Assembly: GCA_050738595.1 (NCBI GenBank)
Contig: JBOHZR010000141.1
Span: forward strand, 1-64,000
Direction of reading: 5' to 3'
Length of the DNA stretch: 64,000 nt
Source of the DNA: JASHUC01 sp050738595
Lineage (GTDB): Bacteria; Pseudomonadota; Gammaproteobacteria; Steroidobacterales; Steroidobacteraceae
In this document: positions 26,305 to 34,950 of the stretch, one piece after another
Layout of the letters: each line of letters opens with the position of its first letter
Numbering within the stretch: the stretch's first letter is position 1
Program-made: the position numbers and the translations under genes
The notes under the pieces: model-generated
What the model was told of the DNA's origin: nothing
Databases searched by the model: none
What the model saw: only the letters and a program-made list of their open reading frames with translations

Positions 26305-27539
26305 GTGTAGATGCCTTCGTCCAGCACGCGCCACACCCGTACTACGAGGTGCACGACGATTGCCTCACGATCGACGGGCGATCGCTCCTCGAAGTCGCTG
26401 CCCAAGCTGGCGGCACACCCTTCTACGTCTATTCACGAGAATACATGACGACGCGCGTCCGGGAGCTGCGCAGCACGCTCCCGGAGGGGATACATCTGCA
26501 CTATGCAGTCAAGGCAAACCCGATGCCCGCTGTGGTGTCGCACATGGCCGGGCTCGTCGATGGATTGGATGCGGCCTCAGCCCGCGAGGTGCAATTGGGA
26601 CTCGACGCCGGAGCGCATGCTCGGTGTATCAGCTTTGCCGGACCAGGTAAGACGATCCTCGAGCTGGAGCAAGCGGCCGCTGCCGGCATCGTGGTCAACG
26701 TCGAATCCGAGCGCGAGATCAAAATATTGGCTGACGTGGGCCGGCGGTCTACTAGTAAACCGCGTATCGCCATTCGCGTGAATCCGGACTTCGAGCTGCG
26801 AACATCCGGAATGAAAATGGGCGGTGGCCCGAAGCAGTTCGGGATCGATAGTGAGCGAGTCCCCGAGATCCTCGCCGGGCTCGCTGGCCTGCCATTGGAG
26901 TTCGTGGGGTTTCACATCTTCAGCGGCTCGCAGAATCTCCGCGCCGATTCGATCGTCGAGGCACAGCAGAAGGCCGTTGATCTTGCCATCCGCCTCGCCC
27001 GGCGTGCCCCAGCGCAAGTTCGCCTGCTCAACATCGGCGGGGGCTTCGGGATTCCGTACTTCCCGGGCGACCAGCCGCTCGAAACCGCCCCGATCGCGGC
27101 CAATTTGAAGCGCCTGCTACCTGCGGTCCGGCAACATCTGCCCGATGCGCATCTCGTCATCGAGCTCGGCCGTTACTTGGTAGGGGAATGCGGTCTCTAT
27201 GTGTGCAAAGTCATCGATCGAAAGGTCTCCCGCGGACACACGTTCCTCGTGACGGACGGCGGTCTGCACCACCACCTCGCGGCTTCCGGCAATTTCGGGC
27301 AGGTAATTCGTAAGAATTACCCCGTGCTCATCGGAAATCGCGTTCGTGGATCGCAGCGAGAGATCGCCTCCGTAGTGGGACCGCTCTGCACGCCATTGGA
27401 CTTGCTCGCGGACCGGATGGACCTCGCGGTGGCGGTGGAGGGCGACCTCGTCGCTATCTTCCAGAGCGGCGCGTATGGGCTAACTGCAAGCCCGCTCCGA
27501 TTCCTCGGACATCCGGAGCCAATCGAGCTCGTGGTCTGA
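26301..27539 (+). CDS. PLP-dependent decarboxylase, XrtA-associated (diaminopimelate-decarboxylase fold)
   Basis: A 412-residue fold-type-III PLP enzyme. The Schiff-base lysine is in HYAVKANPMPAV, the phosphate-binding glycines are in LNIGGGFGIPY, and the active-site cysteine supplied across the dimer is in VVGPLCTPLDLL. The C-terminal family motif is SGAYGLTASPLRFL. The ATG at 26301 overlaps the ligase stop (ATGA). It is paralogous to 30522-31784. The paired ligase suggests that the substrate is a carrier-bound amino acid rather than free diaminopimelate. Decarboxylation of aspartyl-ACP to beta-alanyl-ACP would fit, by inference. Confidence 0.88.
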   Translation: MSVDAFVQHAPHPYYEVHDDCLTIDGRSLLEVAAQAGGTPFYVYSREYMTTRVRELRSTLPEGIHLHYAVKANPMPAVVSHMAGLVDGLDAASAREVQLGLDAGAHARCISFAGPGKTILELEQAAAAGIVVNVESEREIKILADVGRRSTSKPRIAIRVNPDFELRTSGMKMGGGPKQFGIDSERVPEILAGLAGLPLEFVGFHIFSGSQNLRADSIVEAQQKAVDLAIRLARRAPAQVRLLNIGGGFGIPYFPGDQPLETAPIAANLKRLLPAVRQHLPDAHLVIELGRYLVGECGLYVCKVIDRKVSRGHTFLVTDGGLHHHLAASGNFGQVIRKNYPVLIGNRVRGSQREIASVVGPLCTPLDLLADRMDLAVAVEGDLVAIFQSGAYGLTASPLRFLGHPEPIELVV

Positions 27540-27590
27540 AGACAGGATGCCGCCGCCAGCGCTTCCGCCCACCGACTCACCGAAGCGGTC

Positions 27591-28904
27591 TCACATCGCC
27601 GGCGAATGCGTGCGTGCCGGAACCTGTGCAGGAAGGTCCCGCGCCGTTTGCGTGTCCTTCAGCGCAAGCTCCACGTAAACGATCAAGAGACTGATGAACC
27701 AGACACGAACCTCGAGCTTCGGGTACTGGACGAAGAGGTCACCGATCGTGATCGCTGTCATTGCAGCCGCGAGCGCGGGCAAGGCGGCCACCGGGAAACG
27801 CCCCAGGGTCGGTCCCTTTCGGGCGGCGACCCGCAGCGTCCGGTACGTCCACATGAGCAAAGCAACGTACAGCACTGCGCCCGGTATTCCCTGGTCCACC
27901 AGCATCGTCATGAAAGTGTTGTGAGACGCGCGCTCCCCACCGGTGAGAAGCTGCTTAGCAATGAATTGAGGGCTCAGGAAGCTTGTACACATGTGGCCGC
28001 ACCCGAACGGATGCTCCTTGAACATCAGCCACTGTGCCCGGATGATGTCGAGCCTTCCGCCACCAGTATCGATCCCGGGAATATCCGCGCCCTCGTATTC
28101 GATCGTCTGCATCCTGTTCCAGTATCCCGTGGTGGTGAGTGAGAGGAAGCAAAGGACGCCGATCACGGATAACACGGCAACTCGCTTCCTGTACCCCTTC
28201 GGCGCGAAGATGTTGTAAACGAACAGCGCGCCGGCGGCAGCGAGAAAGCCGCTTCGGCTGACGGTCGTGACGATTCCATCTGCAATCAGCGCGATGGGTG
28301 CCAGCAGCGCGATTCTGCTGCGCCACGTGCCCGCGAGAAAGAGTGACCCCGCGAGGATCAATCCGATTACGAGCTCGAGCGCCCCCGCGTTGGCCTCACC
28401 GAAGCTGCCGGTTCCGAAACCCTCGAATCGTCCGCCGGAATATTGCGTGTAAGCGAGCCATCCGAGATAAAAGCATCCCAGCACTTGCATCCACAGGAAC
28501 ATGCGAAAGTGATTCCATGAATCGATGCACCCACAGATCATGATGCAGACGATCAAGAACTTGACCCACGTTTGCACAAGCTGCCCGTGGGAGATCGGAT
28601 CGAGCGCCCACGAGGATTGAATCACAATCCAGATCGTGAAGACTACGAAGCCCCAGAAAGCCCGACTTCGAAAAATGGCCAGGGACCGGAATTGCACCTT
28701 ATGCACGTACATCGCGAGGAGCGTGACTGCGGCCGCCACGAGCTCCCATCGCACGCCCTGCAGCAGAGTCCCCCACCATTGCCCCGTGGGATCGATATAA
28801 AGCGCGGCGACGTACGTGAGCAGCCCGTAGACCGGATGGCGCGTGAACGCCATCCAACAGCCCACCACGAACCCCCCGAGAAAGAGCGCCGCCGAAAATG
28901 ACAT
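27591..28904 (-). CDS. O-antigen ligase/polymerase family membrane protein, XrtA-associated (WzyC-like)
   Basis: A 437-residue polytopic membrane protein with about ten hydrophobic segments. Its large periplasmic loop carries GGGRLDIIRAQWLMFKEHPFG and GERASHNTFMTMLVDQGIPG, the signature of the O-antigen ligase/polymerase (Wzy_C) family. In XrtA loci this protein is described as a putative O-glycosylation ligase. In this window it is the best candidate for EPS polymerase or glycan ligase. It is convergent with the decarboxylase (51-bp gap) and starts at ATG 28904, divergent from the Tat protein at 29287. Confidence 0.9.
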   Translation of the reverse strand: MSFSAALFLGGFVVGCWMAFTRHPVYGLLTYVAALYIDPTGQWWGTLLQGVRWELVAAAVTLLAMYVHKVQFRSLAIFRSRAFWGFVVFTIWIVIQSSWALDPISHGQLVQTWVKFLIVCIMICGCIDSWNHFRMFLWMQVLGCFYLGWLAYTQYSGGRFEGFGTGSFGEANAGALELVIGLILAGSLFLAGTWRSRIALLAPIALIADGIVTTVSRSGFLAAAGALFVYNIFAPKGYRKRVAVLSVIGVLCFLSLTTTGYWNRMQTIEYEGADIPGIDTGGGRLDIIRAQWLMFKEHPFGCGHMCTSFLSPQFIAKQLLTGGERASHNTFMTMLVDQGIPGAVLYVALLMWTYRTLRVAARKGPTLGRFPVAALPALAAAMTAITIGDLFVQYPKLEVRVWFISLLIVYVELALKDTQTARDLPAQVPARTHSPAM

Positions 28905-29286
28905 TCACAAACCCCCTTTTGCGCTCCGTCGTTACGTCCTGGACCTCGACATAATGCGGGCCGACCGCACCTTGAATTTAACATGACCATCATGCGCCCG
29001 CGTCGATTCTGCGACGCCCCCCCCGTTTGACGCGCTCGACTCCGATCGAATGTGCTACGGATCACAACTTCCAAACGCCGACTTCACCGACGAGATCTCC
29101 GTATTAGTCTCCACCGGACGTTGTGCCGCGAGTTCCCTATCGAGGATGCCCGGCGCGAGCGTGACGCGCACCACATTCTCAAGACATCCGATTCCAAAGT
29201 TCGACACGCGCCGTCGCCTCACAACGACAGCTTTCGCTTTGGCTTAGCAGGTAGCATCATAGCGATGGAAGTCAGGAGATCCTGCT
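28905..29286. other. Gene-free divergent spacer (382 bp)
   Basis: Separates the WzyC-like gene from the Tat-exported protein. Short possible reading frames here lack recognisable domains. A Shine-Dalgarno AGGAG lies 8 bases before the ATG at 29287. No convincing promoter element or RNA structure was seen. Confidence 0.4.
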
Positions 29287-30507
29287 ATGAGACGACGCGA
29301 ATTCCTTGCAGGCACCCTTGGAACGCTTGGGACGTCGGGGCCGGTTATCACTATCGCAGCGAGCACGCCCTGCCCGCCTCCTACCGTCGCCCTGACCCGA
29401 AGTGCGGCCGTCGGAACCCCTTGCGCGTTGCCCAGCAGCGCTTCGCCCGAGTGGCTGAAGGGCGCGGGCGTCTACCAGTGGATCAATCTTCCCTCGTTGA
29501 GTGCCTCGAGCGTTCTGCCGAACCCGCTGCCACCGGGCATCACCGGCGTCGCCTCGGTAACCGACGCGTGGGGTGGTGGTGCATTGCGCCAGAACGGCAG
29601 CTACTACATTCTGCATGGTGGTGGGCACGGCGATTACTCGGGCAATGAAATCTACGTATTGCAGCTCTCGCTGGATAACCCGCAGTGGGTTCGCATCTGG
29701 GGACCCACGCCGAATGCGCAGATCGTTCAAGATCAATACTATTACAACGATTCCCCGCCCTCGCCGGCCTCCGTTCACACCTACTACTCCCTGATGTACG
29801 ACGATCAGGATGACGTATTGATGCGGTTCATGAAAGGACAGTACACGCTTCCGGATTACACTGGCGGAATTGACGGCATAAAATGGGGCGCGGCAAGCTG
29901 GGAACAGAATCAGAAAAATGCGATCTGGCCGCTGCCGCCCCCCTCATTCCTCTTCAGCAACGGGCAGTGCAAAGACGGGAATGGCAACGTATACATGGTC
30001 AACTCGTGGAATCGATTCATGTGGAATCGCCAAGCGAACTCCTGGTCCACGCCGATTGCCAAGTCACCTTATGCGGTGCAGTCCTCCGGATGCTGTTTTG
30101 ACTCTAAGCGTGGCGTCGTGTGGTCTTTTGGCGGCAGTTACGGAGGCGGCTCGATCCACGCCGGCAAAGCCTATTCGTGGAACGTGCAGAACAACTCCGA
30201 AGCCTTGATCACACTTAGCGGCCCCAACGCAGGCGCCATAGACGGGGTCAACGCCAATTTTTCCGGTGCGGTGTACGACCCGATAATCGATCTCGTTTTC
30301 GTGATGCCGGGTGACGGTTATATCTATTCCTTCGATCCGATGACTTATAGGGTGACGCAAATCGTGACCACCGGACCGGCACTACCCCAGACGAACGCAA
30401 GCAGCGGCACAGCCCCCTGGAACAAGCTGCAGTACGTGCCAGAGCTCGGCGGTGTAGTGATTCAGCCCCTGTGGAAGGCGCAGACGTTCTTCATGCGTAC
30501 GCATTAG
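29287..30507 (+). CDS. Tat-exported protein of unknown function, beta-propeller-like
   Basis: A 406-residue protein starting with a twin-arginine signal (RRREFLAG at residues 2-9, then a moderately hydrophobic stretch). The mature part is rich in Gly, Trp, Tyr and Asn, with spaced strand-like repeats such as GGGALRQNGSYYILHGGGHG, YMVNSWNRFMWN and VWSFGGSYGGGSIHAGKAYSW that suggest a Kelch-type propeller. No PEP-CTERM tail is present (end KAQTFFMRTH). Tat export implies folding or cofactor loading in the cytoplasm. It could bind or modify the polysaccharide outside the cell. It resembles the 38622-40808 protein only in its Tat leader and Cys-Pro-containing early mature region. Confidence 0.7.
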   Translation: MRRREFLAGTLGTLGTSGPVITIAASTPCPPPTVALTRSAAVGTPCALPSSASPEWLKGAGVYQWINLPSLSASSVLPNPLPPGITGVASVTDAWGGGALRQNGSYYILHGGGHGDYSGNEIYVLQLSLDNPQWVRIWGPTPNAQIVQDQYYYNDSPPSPASVHTYYSLMYDDQDDVLMRFMKGQYTLPDYTGGIDGIKWGAASWEQNQKNAIWPLPPPSFLFSNGQCKDGNGNVYMVNSWNRFMWNRQANSWSTPIAKSPYAVQSSGCCFDSKRGVVWSFGGSYGGGSIHAGKAYSWNVQNNSEALITLSGPNAGAIDGVNANFSGAVYDPIIDLVFVMPGDGYIYSFDPMTYRVTQIVTTGPALPQTNASSGTAPWNKLQYVPELGGVVIQPLWKAQTFFMRTH

Positions 30508-30521
30508 CGCTTGCGGACGTA

Positions 30522-31784
30522 TCAGTTGAATTCTGTGATCGAGTGCGGGCGCCGTCCGAGGACTGCGACGCCATCGCGCACGACGATCTCGGCTGGCGTG
30601 CGTCTTCCGAGGAACAGTATCGGACTCGCCGTGAGACCGTAGCTCCCGGAGTGAAGCACGCCGATAAGGTCGCCGACCTCCGGGGTGGGCAAGGACACAT
30701 CGACCCCCAGCAGGTCCGTCGGGTTGCAGGACGGACCAGAGATCGTGCAGGTCGCAACCTGTGCCCCGGGCCGGCTCAGATTACGGAGCGCGAACTGTGT
30801 TCTCAGCACCGCCCCGAAAGTCCCGGCCGCGGCAAGGTGATGGTGCAGACCACCATCGAGCACGCAGAATTTTTTGCCGCGGCTGCTCTTGAGCGAGATG
30901 ACCCGGGCAACATAGATTCCTACATCGGAGAGCAGGAAGCGTCCGAGCTCGAACAGCACTCGTCGGGGCCGGGCCGACGAGTCGCGAAACGCTCGCAGCA
31001 TCGGCACGAGCGAGGAACCAACCTGCGCGAGCGGCAACTGTCGCGACTCGTCCGAGTGGGACGCGCCAAAGCCTCCCCCGAGGTTCACCGTCGCGCAGAA
31101 CACGTCCGTCCCAGCACCCTCGACACTCTTTACGAGGCGCAGAGTTCCATTGACCTCTTCGACGATGCCCTCCGGCTCGAAGCACTGGCTGCCCGAATAC
31201 ACATGCAGTCCCCGAAAGTCGAGGTTCGCGAGATTCTCGGTGACCACTCTGACCGCGCCCGGCAGATCTTCCTCGTCGATGCCGAATTGCGTCGCCCGAC
31301 CGCCCATTTTGAGCCCGAAGCTGCGGTTCAAACGGAGCGGGTTGACCCGAAGACCGATGGGTACCCGCCGGCCCGCTCTATGGCCGAGGGCGACGCAGTC
31401 CTCGAGTTCGCGGTGAGACTCGATGCTGATGCAGCCGACTCCCGCCTCCATGGCAGCGGACAATTCCTCGACCGACTTGGCGGGACCGGCGAAACTCAAG
31501 CACTCTGGTGCATAACCCGCAAGCAGAGCCTGCTCGAGCTCGCCGGCGGACGAGATGTCGAGACCATCGACGGTCGCGCGAATCGCCTGCAGAAGCTCGA
31601 GGTTTGGATTTGCCTTGACGGCATAATATACGGAGACGAGCCCTTCAAAGGCCGCACGGACCTGCTCGACGCGCGAGCGCACGACATCTGCATCATAGAG
31701 AAAGTACGGCGTGCCGTACTGCCGCGCTAAAGCCTGAAAGTCGTACGCCATCGGACTTCCGGCTGGCGAAGATCGTCCACTCAC
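30522..31784 (-). CDS. PLP-dependent decarboxylase, paralogue coupled to glutamate mutase (VinO-like role proposed)
   Basis: A 420-residue fold-type-III PLP decarboxylase. YYAVKANPNLEL holds the PLP lysine, VNLGGGFGASHS the glycine-rich phosphate loop, and ISGPSCNPTDLLG the cross-dimer cysteine; SGSYGLTASPILFLG is the shared family tail. GTG at 31784 overlaps the glmL-like stop (GTGA). It is last in the operon ACP, ligase, GlmS, GlmE, GlmL, decarboxylase. In vicenistatin-type pathways a similar enzyme removes the alpha-carboxylate of 3-methylaspartyl-carrier protein to give 3-aminoisobutyryl-carrier protein. The same reaction is proposed here from gene context, not from direct evidence. Confidence 0.88.
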   Translation of the reverse strand: MSGRSSPAGSPMAYDFQALARQYGTPYFLYDADVVRSRVEQVRAAFEGLVSVYYAVKANPNLELLQAIRATVDGLDISSAGELEQALLAGYAPECLSFAGPAKSVEELSAAMEAGVGCISIESHRELEDCVALGHRAGRRVPIGLRVNPLRLNRSFGLKMGGRATQFGIDEEDLPGAVRVVTENLANLDFRGLHVYSGSQCFEPEGIVEEVNGTLRLVKSVEGAGTDVFCATVNLGGGFGASHSDESRQLPLAQVGSSLVPMLRAFRDSSARPRRVLFELGRFLLSDVGIYVARVISLKSSRGKKFCVLDGGLHHHLAAAGTFGAVLRTQFALRNLSRPGAQVATCTISGPSCNPTDLLGVDVSLPTPEVGDLIGVLHSGSYGLTASPILFLGRRTPAEIVVRDGVAVLGRRPHSITEFN

Positions 31785-33112
31785 CGTCCGACCTCCGGCT
31801 CCCTGACAGCGTTGCGATCATTGCCGACCTCGAGCTCCTTCTGGGTGAGGCCTTTGAGACACAGGAGCCCTTCTATCCACAGGGCGTACTTGCGGTCGAC
31901 GCTGACGATCGGCGCGTCCTCTGCATCTGCCGTGACGAGCTGCACAACTTTCCGCCCGATTTCCTCATCGAGCGCCTGCGCCGCGCCGCCCGTGAGCATG
32001 ACCTGAGCCACCTTGGACAGATCCGCCATCGGAAGGCCGGGACCACGCCCGCTCGCGAATCGCTCCAGAGCGAGGAACAGACAGCCGTAAGACAGGAGTG
32101 GCCCGCTGGGATCATACGCGTCCTCCCGCATTGCCCGAAAGATCTCCGGTGACTTGCGGCCCTCGACGACGGCCAGGAACTCGTACAGCCGAGGATGGGC
32201 GCGCAACTGCATGATCAACGAATCCCGCGAGGCAAAGATGCCGAGGTCCGTGAACACGTGCCGTCCCACCGAGGTACCTGTGAGAGGACGTTCGGGACTG
32301 TCGTCGCGGACGATCTCCGTCGTGTAATGCAGATCGGTGGTCGCTCCCCCAATGTCGAGCAGCAGACAAGGGGAGAAAACCACCACGCTCGATTGATTGG
32401 CGATCGCCTGCTGAAAGCCACGGTTGGCGACCTCAGGGGTCGGCCGCACGCCGCGCCGAAGCCTCTCCGGGAGTTCACTCACACCCTCCTTGAAGATCAG
32501 ATCATCGAGGTACGCACGTCGCACAGCCTCGAACACGCTCGGCTGGTTTCCCGCGAGGGACGTCGCGAGAGGATTGGCGATGACGATCGCATCCGCGAAT
32601 CGATCGAGCAGCGCCGCGCTCTCGAATCGATTCCCGCAATAAACGAGCGTACGGAACCGATACCGTGCAGGGTCGAATCGCTCGAGGTGTGTCCTCAACG
32701 GGGCTGCGTCCGGACAGTCGACACCGCCGGCGATGATGAGCAGGTCCACCATGCCGTGCGCGGAGGGTTCCTCGTCGAAGGAATCGACGAACACTGGATT
32801 CGCGCCCGCGAGGAGCACTTGGTTGCGCACCGCAGAACCGCTGTATTCTTTCGAAAGGCAAAGTATGCCGACCCGCAGCCCCCCATTCGCCGACGAGGAG
32901 ATGAGGATATCGTCCGTCTCGATGTCGGCCCCCGTCGCCGCGAGGAGACTGCCGACTTGAGACGCAATGCCCGCCGTGAAGTCACGCGGGTGGAACTGCT
33001 GTGAACAAATCTCTCCGGATGGCCCGATCCGCGCAACCTTCACGATCGTAGATCCAATATCGATCGCAAAACGGGCCGTGGTGCGATCCGAAGGTCTCGT
33101 CGTATCGTCCAT
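31781..33112 (-). CDS. glmL: GlmL/MutL-type reactivating factor for glutamate mutase
   Basis: A 443-residue ASKHA-fold ATPase. It has the phosphate-1 motif DIGSTIVKV (about 18-26), phosphate-2 LLLDIGGATTDLHY and the adenosine region VMLTGGAAQAL. MutL/GlmL proteins are found with B12-dependent glutamate mutase and are believed to restore enzyme whose cobalamin has been inactivated. It starts 5 bp below the glmE stop and overlaps the decarboxylase start by 4 bases. Its presence supports an active cobalamin mutase rather than a decaying one. Confidence 0.9.
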   Translation of the reverse strand: MDDTTRPSDRTTARFAIDIGSTIVKVARIGPSGEICSQQFHPRDFTAGIASQVGSLLAATGADIETDDILISSSANGGLRVGILCLSKEYSGSAVRNQVLLAGANPVFVDSFDEEPSAHGMVDLLIIAGGVDCPDAAPLRTHLERFDPARYRFRTLVYCGNRFESAALLDRFADAIVIANPLATSLAGNQPSVFEAVRRAYLDDLIFKEGVSELPERLRRGVRPTPEVANRGFQQAIANQSSVVVFSPCLLLDIGGATTDLHYTTEIVRDDSPERPLTGTSVGRHVFTDLGIFASRDSLIMQLRAHPRLYEFLAVVEGRKSPEIFRAMREDAYDPSGPLLSYGCLFLALERFASGRGPGLPMADLSKVAQVMLTGGAAQALDEEIGRKVVQLVTADAEDAPIVSVDRKYALWIEGLLCLKGLTQKELEVGNDRNAVREPEVGR

Positions 33113-33116
33113 TGCA

Positions 33117-34487
33117 TCAGGACATCAGGTTGATATCGGCAAGCAGCTGTCGATAGGTTCGACTCGACTGGTCTGGCTTGCCCTGCAGAAGGTCGTGCTC
33201 CTCGCGGAGATCATGGCCCGAGATCGGGACGGCGCCTGGGTCAACGATACGGATCGAGCGGTTGGCGTCCCGCCGGGAGAGGAGGCGATTCGCGTTGTCC
33301 GCGTGAGGCGAGAACGGAACATCCAGGTAGCCGAGCTGAAAAGCTCGAAAGACGCTCTCCCAGAACGCATCGCCCGAGAGAGCGAATACAGCCTCGAGAA
33401 TGCTGCGGGCCTCGGAGCCGATGACGGCGATCTCGCGCTCGACTACCGCGCTACCGAGCGGCTCGGCGGACGCAAACACCGTCATGGCATATCGGACGGT
33501 CTCGACCGCTTCCGCATTGATCTCGGAGCTGGGCACGCCCATGGCCTCGTCGACTGTCTTCACGACCACCTTATCCGCATTCACGAGCGAGGCGATCACG
33601 CTGGCGCCTGCAATGAGTGCCGCCGCCTTGGATCGACTTTGCGGGAATTGACCCATCCACTGGTGATAAACGAGGAACGTCTCAACGTCCTCGAATCCGA
33701 ACTTTTCTAGATACTCGCGGGCGGTTTTCCTGAGCACGACCGCAGTGGCTAAGTCCTGCGTGAATGAGCCGGTCTGTCCGTAACTCACGGCGAAGCTCTT
33801 GACGCCCTGCTCAGCGGCAAGCAGCAGCTCAATCACCTCGATTGCAACGGCGATCGCGGGGGGAACCAGCGTCGCCGTCAAGGGACCGAAGCTCTCGCGA
33901 TGAATCGGTCGATCCTCGGTCGAATAAAGGGCGCAAACCCGATCGACATACTGCCAGTAGAGCAGCGCTCGGTCGAGCGGGAAACCCTCGGAATAAGGCA
34001 GGCAATAACATATACCGCCCCCCTCGATCTCGGCGATGCCAGATGCGATTGCAATCTCGACGAGTAGTCGTGCGTCGGGCGTACCGTGACGGAGACTCAC
34101 GGGCTTCTCAAGGTCCGTGTAAAGCGCGCGCGTGACCTCATGACCGTGGCACACGAGAGGATAGCCGTTGAGATAGTTTTTCGCCTCCTCCTCGCTGCGC
34201 TTGAGTAGATGCATCGCGGTACCGTACTGGTTCTGCCGCGTGCAGCTGTCTATGGTGAGTGGTATGAAATCTGCGCCCGCGCTACTCAACCTCTGGGTCA
34301 GCTCGAATTGCGCCTCGAAGAGCGGGAAACCGCCGCGCGGCTGCAGGTACGGCCGCCGGTCGCGCTCGGCGTACACGACACGCGGAAATCTGCGGCGAGG
34401 GATCTTCCGTAGGAATTCCGCGACCTCCTCCGTCGAGATACCTCGCGCGAAGCTGCTGGCGAGCACGTGCTCGCGCTGACTCGTCAC
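33117..34487 (-). CDS. glmE: Methylaspartate (glutamate) mutase, epsilon subunit
   Basis: The catalytic TIM-barrel subunit of adenosylcobalamin-dependent glutamate mutase, which converts L-glutamate to (2S,3S)-3-methylaspartate. It has 456 residues from the GTG at 34487, which follows the glmS stop by one base; a TTG at 34523 would add 12 residues inside glmS. The glutamate-gripping arginines and aromatic loop of the clostridial enzyme are present: LQPRGGFPLF, CTRQNQYG, LRHGTPDAR and IEGGGICYCLPY. FGPLTATLVPP, VYHQWMGQFPQS and LDVPFSPHADN also match. No methylaspartase gene is nearby, arguing for biosynthetic use. Confidence 0.93.
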   Translation of the reverse strand: MTSQREHVLASSFARGISTEEVAEFLRKIPRRRFPRVVYAERDRRPYLQPRGGFPLFEAQFELTQRLSSAGADFIPLTIDSCTRQNQYGTAMHLLKRSEEEAKNYLNGYPLVCHGHEVTRALYTDLEKPVSLRHGTPDARLLVEIAIASGIAEIEGGGICYCLPYSEGFPLDRALLYWQYVDRVCALYSTEDRPIHRESFGPLTATLVPPAIAVAIEVIELLLAAEQGVKSFAVSYGQTGSFTQDLATAVVLRKTAREYLEKFGFEDVETFLVYHQWMGQFPQSRSKAAALIAGASVIASLVNADKVVVKTVDEAMGVPSSEINAEAVETVRYAMTVFASAEPLGSAVVEREIAVIGSEARSILEAVFALSGDAFWESVFRAFQLGYLDVPFSPHADNANRLLSRRDANRSIRIVDPGAVPISGHDLREEHDLLQGKPDQSSRTYRQLLADINLMS

Positions 34488-34488
34488 G

Positions 34489-34950
34489 TCACGGAGTCGG
34501 GCTCGAACGGTCGGAGGCGCCAAGCGTCAGGTCCTTTTTTAGATCAGCGATTGCGATGCTGATGTCGGGCTGCTGATGATAGACGCGGTCGAAGCCGAAT
34601 TGTCTGAACAATCTCGTCACATCTTCGCGATCGCGCTGCCCCACGACGATGTTGCCACCGACGTAGAGCAGGATCCCACCGAGTCCGACGGAGACGAACT
34701 GGCGCCGGAAGTCGGCACACCAATGCTCGCCCTCTCCGTTGAGCGACGAGACGAACACCGCCTGCGCATTCGTCTCGAGCGCCGCGTGACAGAAATGGAC
34801 CGGGCGGTTGCGAGTACGGATGTTGAAAACCGCGAAGCCCGATTCCTCGAGTGCGAGCTGCATGATCCGATTGCCGACGACGTGGATATCATCGCCGATC
34901 ACCCCGATGACGACCCGGCCAAGGGACTGCTTGGCGGGCGTCTCCTTCAC
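34489..34950 (-). CDS. glmS: Methylaspartate (glutamate) mutase, sigma (B12-binding) subunit
   Basis: A 153-residue cobalamin-binding subunit, close to the usual 137. The base-off/His-on motif DxHxxG is D21-I-H23-V-V-G26 (GDDIHVVGNRIM), followed by VSSLNGEGE and LLYVGGNIVVGQ, which cradle the nucleotide loop of B12. The family end IADLKKDL is conserved. The start is GTG at 34950, which overlaps the ligase stop as GTGA, so glmS is translationally coupled to the ligase upstream and glmE downstream. The close sequence match makes the assignment firm. Confidence 0.93.
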   Translation of the reverse strand: MKETPAKQSLGRVVIGVIGDDIHVVGNRIMQLALEESGFAVFNIRTRNRPVHFCHAALETNAQAVFVSSLNGEGEHWCADFRRQFVSVGLGGILLYVGGNIVVGQRDREDVTRLFRQFGFDRVYHQQPDISIAIADLKKDLTLGASDRSSPTP

